This document shows, in pieces, positions 50,410 to 59,932 of a stretch of DNA of 64,000 nt; positions within the stretch are counted from its first letter, which is position 1; the number at the start of each line of letters is the position of its first letter. The position numbers were made by a program, and so were the translations under genes. Origin of the DNA: RGIG3159 sp034927685 (GTDB lineage Bacteria > Bacillota > Clostridia > Oscillospirales > Oscillospiraceae). The stretch lies in NCBI GenBank assembly GCA_034927685.1, contig JAYFPO010000005.1, forward strand, positions 122,404 through 186,403, written 5' to 3'. The notes beneath the pieces were generated by a model. The model did no database searches and was not told the origin of the DNA. It was given only the letters and a program-made list of their open reading frames with translations.

Positions 50410-51632
50410 TCACGCCTCTCCCTTCTCCATATGATAAACTGCTTATTGGCGAGAGAAAACCCATATAGATTCCAAATAATAATACTGGGATTTAGCACGT
50501 AATCCTCGCTTGCTATGCAAGCCAACAGCACGCAGAAAAGGAGTATACGCGTCACTATTTTTTCCGAAAACGCTTTGGTAAACGAATACAATCCGTAGCA
50601 CATGAAGCTGCCATACAAGAAGCCAAACATGGCAAACCAGTTTGCAAAGGTGCAAGTCGTCATCGTATGACCATATTCCGCAAGAAATAACGCTTTCAAA
50701 TTGGTACTGCCCACTCCAAAGATTGGATTGTCAAAAAACGCCCTAAACGCATCCACAAACGAAGAAATCCGCACGCCAGCTGAGCTATCTGCACTCTGAG
50801 TTTGAAAGTATCTTTCCACCTTTCCAAACAAAGTCCCATACAGTGACGGAGCGGAATACTGAATGATATAATATGCGACCACTGCGACCACAATCAACAC
50901 AATACAGAAAATCCGCAACGGCTTATGCATGGCACGGTTGAAAATCCCATCTGAGAACGCGCACAATAGAATTAGAGCTAAGACCAAATAGCCCGCCGTT
51001 GAAAACGTAGTAATCAGCGCAAGACAAAGCACAATTACCTTGAACACACTCTGCATCTTATTTTGGAACAGTTCAACCAAAAGTGCCAAAGTTAAATAGG
51101 TTTGAAACGCGCCAGGCTCCCAAAACAATCCGTAATTTCTATTATTTATTGGGGATATGGCAACCAGCACAGAATGCGATATTTGACCATTCACATTTTT
51201 CACCACGGGCAATATACTAAGTAACCGTGGAACAAAAATATATAGAAAGTAAATTATGATGGAGGCAACCGCAATAATAAACATGACCTGCGCATATGCG
51301 GACAACCATTTTTTGACGTCAATAGAGCCAACGAAGAGAATTGCTAGCACATAATAAGAAATCAGTATAACAAATGTTTTACCATGTTCTGTATTGTAAA
51401 CATTGCTGAGCAACGCCAAAATGAATACGATAACCGATGCAAGTGGAATTCTCAAATTTACATGATTCAATACGCATATAAGCACAAGCATTATGAACAG
51501 TGCTAAATACATGAGTAGTCGCGCAGTGCCGGTGTACACAGATAGCTCAAACGCCGAGGAAAGATATATCAGCAAAAACGTCATCAAATACGTTTGAAAC
51601 GATATTTTTGGAGCTTTAGCACCCTGTACCAT
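50406..51632 (-). CDS. O-antigen/capsule polymerase-like membrane protein (Wzy)
   Basis: A 408-aa protein with 10-12 helices and a large periplasm-like loop containing GVRISSFVDAFRAFFDNPIFGVGSTN, typical of Wzy/WaaL polymerases, plus FWEPGAFQTYLTLALL. It joins lipid-linked repeat units outside the membrane. The ATG at 51632 follows AAAGGAG; an upstream frame extension to 51650 is not needed. Confidence 0.85.
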   Translation of the reverse strand: MVQGAKAPKISFQTYLMTFLLIYLSSAFELSVYTGTARLLMYLALFIMLVLICVLNHVNLRIPLASVIVFILALLSNVYNTEHGKTFVILISYYVLAILFVGSIDVKKWLSAYAQVMFIIAVASIIIYFLYIFVPRLLSILPVVKNVNGQISHSVLVAISPINNRNYGLFWEPGAFQTYLTLALLVELFQNKMQSVFKVIVLCLALITTFSTAGYLVLALILLCAFSDGIFNRAMHKPLRIFCIVLIVVAVVAYYIIQYSAPSLYGTLFGKVERYFQTQSADSSAGVRISSFVDAFRAFFDNPIFGVGSTNLKALFLAEYGHTMTTCTFANWFAMFGFLYGSFMCYGLYSFTKAFSEKIVTRILLFCVLLACIASEDYVLNPSIIIWNLYGFSLANKQFIIWRRERRE

Positions 51633-52881
51633 GTGTGCACTCCTTTTCAATATATGAAATCGTTAAATCTGGTGTTGCGGAAAAAAAACTTTTTTTCAGG
51701 AATTCGTTCGAGATGGGCTTGGGAGAAAGTTCCAAAAAATTCTTTATGACAGATGCAGCATCAGCAGGAAGCTGAGATTTATCAATGATACATGCATTGG
51801 GGTACAGTTCAAAATATGAAAGCGTTTCGTCCATTCGATTGTCTGAAAAGTGCAATAACTTTTTCTTTGTTGCAAACAGTTCGAATATTTTGCTTGGAAC
51901 AACGCCCTTCAAATCGTTACCGATGCTAATGATTGCCGTTGCACGCGCTACGGCAGCGTCAGCTTCCTTTTTGGCTACTCTGCCGTGATAAAATATCGTC
52001 TTGGGGTACTTTTTTACATATGAATCAATCGTATCGTCCATGTTGCTTGATCCATACAAATGCAACTCTACGGGCCTCTCAGAGCATTCCGCCAGGGCGA
52101 TGATGTCTATTATGACGATTTCCGGATTGCGGTACTGCTTATCCATATATCCTGCATATGTCAACATAATTTTCCCCATCTCGGAACAAGGTGCTCCATC
52201 TCCTGTTTCATCAGAGAGAATCAGCGTTGGAAAATTGATGTAATGTAAGTGTTTTATGCTGTTGAACAGTGAATTGCCATCATAAAACCGTCTGCCGTTT
52301 TCCGCCATTAGGATACAGTCAAGCTTACAAAAAATACGTTTCTCTCTATGATCACATAAGTATTCATACATGCTCTGTGGCAGCAGGGGCGGCTTTACGG
52401 CGCCTTTCAATATGTCTAAATAATACCCGATGACTTTCACATCTGTATGCTTTTTTTTATACTTCATTGCCGCAAAAACGGGTGCATATGGACGGAACAC
52501 TCCCACGATACAGTCAATGTGTCGTTCCGTGTTCAAGTCTTCCAGTACGCGATAAAGCGCGTCTGCAAATTTAGGGGAGGTGTTCGGAAAACGAGGAAGC
52601 AGGGCAACGCCTTTCACGATGTGTCTCGCCTGATACACTGCACGCATAAAGCTGCTTCTGCAGGCGTTGACGGTTTGCTCATAAGTGGTGTGCGGTACTC
52701 TTATCACGCGCACACCACCCACAAACGGTTCTTTCATATCTTCTGCAAGTGAACCGCCGCATACACAGCTTACCACATATCCCTTTTGGAGCAAACCACA
52801 AATGATATTTCTTGTGCAAGTGATATTCGCGTCAGAATCGGGTACGTAGCCATGTGTGACAAATACAATATGTGGCATCAT
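51616..52881 (-). CDS. Glycosyltransferase family 4-like
   Basis: A 421-aa GT-B-like protein: FVTHGYVPDSDANITCTRNIICGLLQKG at the N-terminus, HLYGSSNMDD and FYHGRVAKKEADAAVARATAIISIGNDLKGVVPSKIFELFATKK in the donor half (the usual GT4 Glu is within KIFELFA). Specificity unknown. It overlaps the wzy-like start by 17 bp. Confidence 0.82.
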   Translation of the reverse strand: MMPHIVFVTHGYVPDSDANITCTRNIICGLLQKGYVVSCVCGGSLAEDMKEPFVGGVRVIRVPHTTYEQTVNACRSSFMRAVYQARHIVKGVALLPRFPNTSPKFADALYRVLEDLNTERHIDCIVGVFRPYAPVFAAMKYKKKHTDVKVIGYYLDILKGAVKPPLLPQSMYEYLCDHREKRIFCKLDCILMAENGRRFYDGNSLFNSIKHLHYINFPTLILSDETGDGAPCSEMGKIMLTYAGYMDKQYRNPEIVIIDIIALAECSERPVELHLYGSSNMDDTIDSYVKKYPKTIFYHGRVAKKEADAAVARATAIISIGNDLKGVVPSKIFELFATKKKLLHFSDNRMDETLSYFELYPNACIIDKSQLPADAASVIKNFLELSPKPISNEFLKKSFFSATPDLTISYIEKECTHGTGC

Positions 52882-52897
52882 TGCATAACCTTAGCCT

Positions 52898-53743
52898 TTA
52901 TAATTCATTAAAAGATACGATCCTGGAACTCTCATTCTCAAACAGTGCTAAAAATTCATCCGACATATAGCTGCAAAATTCGGCGACTCTGTCAGTGGAA
53001 ATATTGCCAAACAACGGATTGTCGCCACTTGTGGCAGGGTGAATGACTATCTCAATCGAGTGTTTTTTTGACTTTGCCAAGCCTAACTTCATGCGGTTGA
53101 TGTCCGTTTTACTGATATTCACAAACGTGACGATTCTGCCCTCTGGCATGGTAAACTTCTTGCGCTCTATCACACCGTATTTGACATTGACGTACGACTT
53201 TACAGCAAATTCTCTCAGCTTACGCAATGTGCCGTGGCACAGGTCGTAATCAATATACACTCTTTGAAAATTACGCGTTGCCTTAATACCGTTTTTCAGT
53301 GCGACCGCCTCAAACACCTTAAATTCCGCAGGATACAGGGAGGAATTTTCATGGGTGTTCCAATAATCAGGGTAGCCAAACTCCGCCTTAAACATATCGT
53401 ACTGATTCTGCAATTCCAACGCCAGTTCGTCCGTGTTAATCTCATGCTTTTTGAACGCCCTGCGGAAGGCATTGATTGAAAGAAATCTGCCCGCCCCATC
53501 AAGCAGTGTCCGAATTTTGGACACCTCCGTCACCGGGAAACCCGTGGTCACGTTCCAGTGAAGCCCCACGGAAAAACGAGGATAAGAGCGGATCGGCACA
53601 TGGGAAAAATCCGTTCCGAAATTCATTAGCACATTTGTTGTCGACAGCACGCCTCTTTCAGCCAACCGTTCAATGGCTGAATCCACCTCTGGACACATTC
53701 CGTAATCATCTGCGGTAATAAGATATTGACGTATTGCTTCCAT
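52898..53743 (-). CDS. ChbG/YdjC-family carbohydrate deacetylase
   Basis: A 281-aa YdjC/ChbG protein. ITADDYGMCPEVDSAIERLAERGVLSTTNVLMN carries the Asp pair, SVGLHWNVTTG and the His in YWNTHENSS complete the metal site, and EIVIHPATSGDNP follows. The family removes N-acetyl groups from chito-oligosaccharides; here it may deacetylate an amino sugar of the capsule. Confidence 0.88.
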   Translation of the reverse strand: MEAIRQYLITADDYGMCPEVDSAIERLAERGVLSTTNVLMNFGTDFSHVPIRSYPRFSVGLHWNVTTGFPVTEVSKIRTLLDGAGRFLSINAFRRAFKKHEINTDELALELQNQYDMFKAEFGYPDYWNTHENSSLYPAEFKVFEAVALKNGIKATRNFQRVYIDYDLCHGTLRKLREFAVKSYVNVKYGVIERKKFTMPEGRIVTFVNISKTDINRMKLGLAKSKKHSIEIVIHPATSGDNPLFGNISTDRVAEFCSYMSDEFLALFENESSRIVSFNEL

Positions 53744-53757
53744 CCTATATTCCCTCG

Positions 53758-54603
53758 CTAATCTATCTGTGACTGATACTGCTGATACGTGCGCAATGAC
53801 CGATATCCTTTTCTTCCCTCATGAATGAATTTCCACGTTTCAAGCGGTGGAATACCATTCTTGCGGAAGAAAGAATAATACAAAACCATCAGACCAGTTA
53901 GACCGTTCTTCTGTGCTTCTAGCAAAGCACCGCGCGTGTACATCTTCTCGTGAATATCGTAAATGATGCTCGTGGAATCCTCACTGTAAGCGACATCCCC
54001 AATATAGACGGGGGACAGAAGTATTTTTGCACCGCTGTTTAATAGCTGTGTAATAAATATGGAATCCTCACCCGTTCGAAAGAGGCATCCGCCGCCAAAA
54101 TATGTGGTAAAGCACAAATTGCGCTTTCTGACCGACTCCAATCGAAACGCCAGCCTTGGTGCGCCGAACGGATTGCGACTCCATGCGTGAAGCCAAGCAT
54201 ACTTTTTGATTTTTGTCGGAATCCTACCAAACTGCGGCGTAGATGTCCCGATATTGAAGATAACGGCATCAGCTTCGGGATGGTGCTCGAATTCTTCTAC
54301 GATTTTCTCCGCATACCCGTCGGCATACGTCATATCGTCATCGGCGAGCAGGCAAACGTCGGCCTCTGCGTACATCAGCGCCGTATTCCGGTTCACCCCG
54401 ACACCCCGCGTTGCCGTGGAATACATTCTGACACGGTGTCCATCCAGCTCCGCTTCCATTACCTCAAATCGTTCTGTCTGGTTGGCGATAACGGCATCTG
54501 CGGCAATATTCATTTTTCGATACAGCGACATATCGCTCTGGTGCATCGAAACGCACAGTACCTCAAACGGCTTGCTCAACTTCCTTCTACCTCGCATAAT
54601 CAT
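53758..54603 (-). CDS. Glycosyltransferase family 2-like (1)
   Basis: A 281-aa protein with a GT-A-like DDDM metal motif (ADVCLLADDDMTYADG) and an acceptor-side EDS (RTGEDSIFITQLLNSG). It lacks the classic N-terminal GT2 signature, so it is a divergent member. Starts inside the preceding gene (17-bp overlap). Confidence 0.75.
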   Translation of the reverse strand: MIMRGRRKLSKPFEVLCVSMHQSDMSLYRKMNIAADAVIANQTERFEVMEAELDGHRVRMYSTATRGVGVNRNTALMYAEADVCLLADDDMTYADGYAEKIVEEFEHHPEADAVIFNIGTSTPQFGRIPTKIKKYAWLHAWSRNPFGAPRLAFRLESVRKRNLCFTTYFGGGCLFRTGEDSIFITQLLNSGAKILLSPVYIGDVAYSEDSTSIIYDIHEKMYTRGALLEAQKNGLTGLMVLYYSFFRKNGIPPLETWKFIHEGRKGYRSLRTYQQYQSQID

Positions 54604-55435
54604 ACATCTTTTTCAGGGCATTAATCTGCACTGTAACGGACGGTGTGACCTTTTCTATGAGTGGCAGCAACCATTTGCACCATGTAAACAGCGCTCTAAA
54701 GCACCATCGGTAGCAAGGACGGTATACGACGTGCAGGCGGCAATATGCATAACGGAATCCAAAATACTTAATCAAATATGCTTGAAATTCCGTATCGTGC
54801 GCTATGTTTCGCTCCCCGTCGCAAAGGTAGTAGCCCTGCTCATAATATCTATCATTATACACCTCGCACAGTCCATTGAGCAATGCGGCATTGCATTCCA
54901 GTCGTTCGTACTCCCGAATACAATGCTGTTCGATGAGAGAGATACATTTTCCGTTTGCCTGGCACCACAGGTATCCCACCAGCTTCCCCACATCTGCGTC
55001 AAATGCGCCCAACACGAATGAATTGGAACTGGTTGACAGACTGACGCATTTATTTTCGGCTTGCTCATACGTCATGGTCACGGGATTGTCGTAGCCTTGA
55101 TTGGCGTCATTGATTAAATAGTAAAAATCATCTATATGCTCTCTCGGATCCACACAGCGCACCGTAAAATTTCGTATACCTTTATTAATAACGCACCGTC
55201 TTTTGGACTTGACGGCGTTGATGTCAAAGCGGCTGTCCTTGATGCAATACCACCACGCGGCACTTTCGAATTTATCAAACTCTGTCGTATATCGAATGCA
55301 GAACGCCTTTTTATATAGTCGGAATAACGCCTTCGTCTGTTCTTTGGTAAGCGACTCCTGCTCCGTTTTCGGCTCGGTGTTGGGCAATATCATGTGGTTA
55401 TAATACTTCCACGCGCTGGTTACATTTTTTTCCAT
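54587..55435 (-). CDS. Uncharacterised GNAT-like acyltransferase
   Basis: A 282-aa protein without signal peptide. The central part (FVLGAFDADVGKLVGYLWCQANGK, then CNAALLNGLCEVYNDRYYEQG, then FQAYLIKYFGFRYAYCRLHVVYRP) has the strand-helix rhythm of GNAT acyltransferases. No exact family is recognised. It is followed by a coding overlap with the GT2-like gene and preceded by a clear GNAT gene, so a role in acylating the glycan is inferred. Confidence 0.5.
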   Translation of the reverse strand: MEKNVTSAWKYYNHMILPNTEPKTEQESLTKEQTKALFRLYKKAFCIRYTTEFDKFESAAWWYCIKDSRFDINAVKSKRRCVINKGIRNFTVRCVDPREHIDDFYYLINDANQGYDNPVTMTYEQAENKCVSLSTSSNSFVLGAFDADVGKLVGYLWCQANGKCISLIEQHCIREYERLECNAALLNGLCEVYNDRYYEQGYYLCDGERNIAHDTEFQAYLIKYFGFRYAYCRLHVVYRPCYRWCFRALFTWCKWLLPLIEKVTPSVTVQINALKKMYDYAR

Positions 55436-55893
55436 CTTCCCTTTTCCTTCTTTACCTCGCCAATCGCCGTGAAGCCTGCACGTTCGATACCCTTAATTGA
55501 GCTCATATTATCCTCACGAACCAGCATGAGGAAATCCTGCGGGTGCGTATTTGTAATATAACAAAGCACAGCGGGGTATATTTTCTTTCCACGGTATGCG
55601 GGCACGGTCAGGCAAGGTCCGATTTCGCACTCGCCACGACGCAAAAAAGGAAACTTGAAATTGCGTCCGATAACCGTACTTCTATGCGCTAGCACGCCCC
55701 CATTATCTCTCACGATAACGATTGTGACCCTTCCGAGCGCCATCATCCCCCACAGGAATTCACATGCGGTGACTTGTTTTTTTATCAATTCGACAAAGCT
55801 CGGCTTGATTTCGGTAAACGTGTAGCCATGCGGTAACGGAAGAGACGCAGTGGGATATGTGTCATGTTTCTTGCAATATAGAATATATCTCAT
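55420..55893 (-). CDS. GNAT-family N-acetyltransferase
   Basis: A 157-aa protein ending in a typical GNAT core: CEIGPCLTVPAYRGKKIYPAVLCYI (acetyl-CoA binding), LMLVREDNMSSIKGIERAGFTAIGEV (Asn and final strand). Probably acetylates an amino-sugar nucleotide or lipid intermediate. Overlaps licD-like by ATGA at 55890-55893 and the next gene by 16 bp. Confidence 0.8.
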   Translation of the reverse strand: MRYILYCKKHDTYPTASLPLPHGYTFTEIKPSFVELIKKQVTACEFLWGMMALGRVTIVIVRDNGGVLAHRSTVIGRNFKFPFLRRGECEIGPCLTVPAYRGKKIYPAVLCYITNTHPQDFLMLVREDNMSSIKGIERAGFTAIGEVKKEKGRWKKM

Positions 55894-56789
55894 ATCAGCT
55901 TTTTTTCGTCCTCAAAATTTTCTGTATAGTGAACCCCGTCCACTATTCTAAAATCTTGTGCCGTGTCCCATTTCTCCGCGTGTTGCTCCCACTTGATTCT
56001 GTCTGGGGAGGGCGGTGTCATGTAATCCCCGAAGCGGTTGGAAAGAAACTCATTCAGTTTCACCGGTGCACGCAGTTGCACTTTTTCAAACGTAATGTAC
56101 TCGGTCGGGACGAAACACTCCTTGGGATAGATAGCATTTTTGAACACTGCCTTGCCCATGAAGTTGCAAAACAGATTCGTGTCCTTATTTCTATACTTAT
56201 ACACCTGCTTCAAGCCGTACTTTACCCACATCTTGTCTGGCAGATGCGCCATGACCTTCAAGGCAAGCCCTAGAAAGCCACCGCGTCTGTTGTATCCGCG
56301 TATTGCCAAACCCTTCATAATTACATATTTTGCCCATAGGCATTGATGTAATTTTTGAATTATATGTTTCGGGCAAGTATGTAAAATAAAAATATCCACA
56401 TAGATTCCCTGATGAATATTCCAGTTTTTGAAACTATCCTCAAAATAAGATGTGCCATTCATGCGCAATTTTGATATGGTAACCATACCATCAACAGCGC
56501 CCCATTCTTGAAGATAATACTTTTTTTTATCGCCCAACTTAAGGAAAGTTTCTTTAAATTTTACGTAATTATCAGGTGTCATAAAAAGATCCAGATCATC
56601 ATCCCAAGGAATAAATCCACCATGTCTTTTAGCGCCTAGTGCTGAACCGCCCATAAGGCAGTAATCGATGCCATTTTCTTTACATATGGCATCGATATAT
56701 ACGGCTATTTCAAGAATCGTATCTTGAAGCAGAAGAAACCCATATTCATCATCTAAATTGTCTCTCATATAACGGTATTTCATAATCAT
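55890..56789 (-). CDS. LicD-family phosphotransferase
   Basis: A 299-aa LicD protein, with YCLMGGSALGAKRHGGFIPWDDDLDLFMTPDNY carrying the metal-binding Asp cluster. LicD enzymes transfer phosphocholine or other phospho-alditols from a CDP precursor to glycans. A CTP-dependent cytidylyltransferase is encoded two genes upstream and could supply the donor. Confidence 0.9.
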   Translation of the reverse strand: MIMKYRYMRDNLDDEYGFLLLQDTILEIAVYIDAICKENGIDYCLMGGSALGAKRHGGFIPWDDDLDLFMTPDNYVKFKETFLKLGDKKKYYLQEWGAVDGMVTISKLRMNGTSYFEDSFKNWNIHQGIYVDIFILHTCPKHIIQKLHQCLWAKYVIMKGLAIRGYNRRGGFLGLALKVMAHLPDKMWVKYGLKQVYKYRNKDTNLFCNFMGKAVFKNAIYPKECFVPTEYITFEKVQLRAPVKLNEFLSNRFGDYMTPPSPDRIKWEQHAEKWDTAQDFRIVDGVHYTENFEDEKKLI

Positions 56790-57971
56790 TTATTCCCCGA
56801 TACTTTTTACTGCTTTCCGAATCGTTTTAGGTAATGAATAATAAATCCTGTCTTTAATATACTGGGTTGACTTCACGTACTTGTCTGCAACGCCTTGTAC
56901 TCCAAGACAATTGTAGGTATCAACAAAATCATCTCTGCTTTTTGGCCGTTTTGTCCCTCCGGAAAAGCAAACTCCATCCCTAACCAAATGATCTAAGCGC
57001 GCTGGGTATACATTTAGGCTGTCCATACAGGAATTCCACAATTTTTCTCCGACATGAGAATTAATAATCACAGTGGAAACTCCATCAAAACGGTTAATGC
57101 CGGAAACATATCGATCAATATCATGGAAATCACCAATTGTAATATCCGATATGCGGTTCTGACTTGAAAAGCGACAATTATAGCAGCTTTCCCTTAAGCA
57201 TATATATTTTTGAAAACAGGCATAAAATGTTGTGTCAAAATAATAGCTGCTTTTCGTATGATGGATATTATTTTTTGTATAGCCGATAGAGCAATAATGG
57301 GGCGTTGATCCATTCGCTTTTTTAACGCGAAACATAAAAGAATCTATTTTAATTCCACGTCTTGTTTCGTCATAAGTCAAACACTCATGAAAGAATCGTT
57401 GACTCGGTACGCCATGACAAAAAAAATCAACTGTAATCAGGTTGGGATAAGGTTTTCGGAGGTAATTTTTCAATGCCACAATCTGACATGGTGTTGACGT
57501 AAACATTACGTTTTTACCAGCCAAGAGAAGACTCTGAATCTCATCGAATTTTTCATGCATATCGCTCTGCAGATACTTGCTCTTCATTAGCGGCCCCAAG
57601 GTTTCCTCGCTGTTGGCTTGTACACACTTTAAATTCAGCTCTTTTGTAAACGCAGCGCCATAGATCAAAAATCTCTGCTTTAGCAATACTCTGGAAAAAA
57701 TCTCAAACATTCCGCCTGATGAACCTCTAAACCGAACCTCTTTATCTGTTGCATAAGCGGCATACGCCTTTTGATTGTAATCGGTTTCTTTTATTTCTGT
57801 TTTCATAGGACATACTTTATCGCACAAACCACACGATACGCATTGACCTACTTCAATATGCGGAAATAAATGACCGAGCGTTCCTTCTTGCATTTCAATG
57901 CAATGTTGAGGGCAAACGACACTGCATGCAGAACACCCGCAGCATTGGTTTTCATTTGCCAATGTTACCAT
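56790..57971 (-). CDS. Fe-S protein with F420-hydrogenase/dehydrogenase beta-type domain (2)
   Basis: A 393-aa relative of the protein at 46910-48082: two 4Fe-4S motifs (CCGCSACSVVCPQHC, CVSCGLCDKVC), then SSGGMFEIFSRVLL, FTSTPCQIVALKNYL, FFCHGVPS and SCYNCRFSSQNRISDITIGDFHD. No second pyruvyltransferase is nearby, so this copy may serve another step. The ATG at 57971 is taken; a TTG at 57977 overlaps the cytidylyltransferase stop and is also possible. Confidence 0.83.
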   Translation of the reverse strand: MVTLANENQCCGCSACSVVCPQHCIEMQEGTLGHLFPHIEVGQCVSCGLCDKVCPMKTEIKETDYNQKAYAAYATDKEVRFRGSSGGMFEIFSRVLLKQRFLIYGAAFTKELNLKCVQANSEETLGPLMKSKYLQSDMHEKFDEIQSLLLAGKNVMFTSTPCQIVALKNYLRKPYPNLITVDFFCHGVPSQRFFHECLTYDETRRGIKIDSFMFRVKKANGSTPHYCSIGYTKNNIHHTKSSYYFDTTFYACFQKYICLRESCYNCRFSSQNRISDITIGDFHDIDRYVSGINRFDGVSTVIINSHVGEKLWNSCMDSLNVYPARLDHLVRDGVCFSGGTKRPKSRDDFVDTYNCLGVQGVADKYVKSTQYIKDRIYYSLPKTIRKAVKSIGE

Positions 57972-57973
57972 AA

Positions 57974-58396
57974 TCAAATACCGCGTAGTTTCTCTGAAAG
58001 CATAGTAGATGATGTACCCTTTGTATGCGGCAAAAACACTATCGAAACTCCAACATCAGCAAATCTTTTTTCGATCTCGTTATACATATTAGAGCCCTTC
58101 CAATCATCACCATGAAACAATGCATCGAACTGAAAAGTTTTCCAAGCTTCAAATTTATCCATTGAAGCCTGAGGAACCACTGTATCTACATATCTTATTG
58201 ACTCGATAATCGCAATTCTTTCTTCAAAAGGGACTACCGGAGTCTTGTGTTTATATTCCATGACAAGATCGTCTGTGCTCACTCCGACAATAAGATAATC
58301 GCACATTTCTTTGGCGCGTTTCAGAATATTCAAGTGTCCAATATGAAACATATCATATACGCCAGTCGTGTATCCAATTTTATATTTCTTTTCCAT
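57974..58396 (-). CDS. Cytidylyltransferase-like protein (TagD/GCT type)
   Basis: A 140-aa nucleotidyltransferase of the HIGH superfamily, with YTTGVYDMFHIGHLNILKRAKEMCD at the N-terminus and VGVSTDDLV. Length and motifs fit glycerol-3-phosphate or related cytidylyltransferases (TagD, with TSS-type end KGTSSTMLSEKL in place of RTxGIST). Its CDP product could feed the LicD protein. The stop of the preceding gene and this ATG share one base (TGATG). Confidence 0.85.
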   Translation of the reverse strand: MEKKYKIGYTTGVYDMFHIGHLNILKRAKEMCDYLIVGVSTDDLVMEYKHKTPVVPFEERIAIIESIRYVDTVVPQASMDKFEAWKTFQFDALFHGDDWKGSNMYNEIEKRFADVGVSIVFLPHTKGTSSTMLSEKLRGI

Positions 58397-59220
58397 CAGG
58401 CTTTCTCCCTTGCAAATTTTTGAAACACCCATCCGCGCAGATTATTCGGCAAAAGAACCTGTATAATCAGTCTCTTGATGACATTTATACAATACTGAGG
58501 AAAAGATATGACCTTTTTTTCAAGCATGAATTTCTGCAGCTTTGCTTCACTCGTAAAATACTTTTTACCGCCGCGTCGCTGATACATTTCTTTTCCCACA
58601 CGAACATTGACAAGAACATCATCAACATTAGCAAATTTCGCATTTTTAAGTGCCAGCCGAAGCCAAAGATAATAATCCTCATCACAATACCAATCTATAT
58701 ACCCACCAACAGCTTGAACTTCAGTTTTTTTGAACATTACCGTCATTTGATTCATTGGGCATCGTTTTTTCATATATGTCTTAATTGCAGAGTCACTCCC
58801 GGGTACATTACGTCTGCCAACAGCATGATCGGGTGAATCAATAAACTCAATTATATTTCCGCCGACGATCGTCAGATTGTTATCAGTAGAAAACCTCTTT
58901 AACTGCTTTTCAAAACGGTCTGAAGCACTTATATCATCGGCATCCATTAATGCCACGAGTTCATATGTGCAATGCTCTAATCCAATCCGACGCGCATTTC
59001 CATGCCCCTGATTCTTTGTCAGGCAAATGATTTTAAAAATAGGGTTCTGCTCATAGGACTTAATGACCACATTCAATTCGTCCGGCACTGGACCATCAAC
59101 AACCAATACAACCTCGTTTGGCTGAGCAGTTTGGTGAATAATGCTCTCAACGGCGATTTTGAACCATTCTGGATTGTCTCCACCGTAAACACACATGGAT
59201 ACTGAAAAAGGTTCCTTCAT
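58396..59220 (-). CDS. Glycosyltransferase family 2 (2)
   Basis: A 274-aa GT-A enzyme: VSMCVYGGDNPEWFKIAVESIIHQT, VLVVDGPV, NQGHGNARRIGLEHCTYELVALMDADDIS (DxD-type) and YCDEDYYLWLRLAL (acceptor ED motif). Adds one sugar of the repeat unit. Confidence 0.9.
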   Translation of the reverse strand: MKEPFSVSMCVYGGDNPEWFKIAVESIIHQTAQPNEVVLVVDGPVPDELNVVIKSYEQNPIFKIICLTKNQGHGNARRIGLEHCTYELVALMDADDISASDRFEKQLKRFSTDNNLTIVGGNIIEFIDSPDHAVGRRNVPGSDSAIKTYMKKRCPMNQMTVMFKKTEVQAVGGYIDWYCDEDYYLWLRLALKNAKFANVDDVLVNVRVGKEMYQRRGGKKYFTSEAKLQKFMLEKKVISFPQYCINVIKRLIIQVLLPNNLRGWVFQKFAREKA

Positions 59221-59230
59221 TCAAAGCTCC

Positions 59231-59932
59231 TTACCGTCCAGCCGCAATCCGTTCTTTGCTTTCTCTTTGTCTGGTATTATACTCTATCCGCTCAATCTTC
59301 CCCGTGCGAAGAAGATAATCACCGTAATCCTCTGCCGTCGCCATGCCTTCAAAGTTGATGCTCTCGCTCTTGAATACTTTCACAACCGTAATAATCACAA
59401 TCTTAACATCGATCCAAAAGCTAACATTTTTTATATACTCCAGGTCATACATGAATTTATCTTCCCACTCAATGCAGTTACGACCGTTGATCTGCGCCCA
59501 ACCTGAAAGGCCGGGGCGAACACAGTGCCGTCGCCGCTGCTCTTGCGTCATGAAAACCATATCACGAACAAGTTGGGGGCGTGGGCCAATCACGCTCATG
59601 TCACCTTTCAGGATATTCAAGGCTTCGGGCAATTCGTCCAGGCTGGTGTTTCTCAACCTCCGGCCGAATTTCGTTAAGCGCATATCATCAGGCAACAGAC
59701 TCCCGTTCTCATCACGAGCATCTGTCATGGTACGGAATTTATACAGCGTGAAAATTTTCTCGTCCTCGCCGGGACGTTCCTGCTTAAAAATTACCGGACT
59801 GCCAAGTTTTATACGAACAAGAATGGCAACAACAGCATAGAGCCAACAAAACACAATCATCGCAAGCAACGCACAGATGATATCCAAAACACGTTTTATG
59901 TACCGGCAGTAGAATGTGTTCTCGCCCTTCAC
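59231..59932 (-). CDS. Initiating sugar-phosphate transferase (PglC/WcaJ-type phosphoglycosyltransferase)
   Basis: A 233-aa monotopic phosphoglycosyltransferase. A single re-entrant N-terminal membrane helix is followed by FKQERPGEDEKIFTLYKFRTM, the catalytic Asp-Glu (SLDELPEALNILKGDMSVIGPRPQL) and RPGLSGWAQINGRN. It transfers a sugar-1-phosphate to undecaprenyl phosphate to start the repeat unit. The GTG at 59932 overlaps the aminotransferase stop. With the PglE- and PglD-like genes upstream it probably loads a diacetamido-trideoxyhexose. Confidence 0.92.
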   Translation of the reverse strand: MKGENTFYCRYIKRVLDIICALLAMIVFCWLYAVVAILVRIKLGSPVIFKQERPGEDEKIFTLYKFRTMTDARDENGSLLPDDMRLTKFGRRLRNTSLDELPEALNILKGDMSVIGPRPQLVRDMVFMTQEQRRRHCVRPGLSGWAQINGRNCIEWEDKFMYDLEYIKNVSFWIDVKIVIITVVKVFKSESINFEGMATAEDYGDYLLRTGKIERIEYNTRQRESKERIAAGR

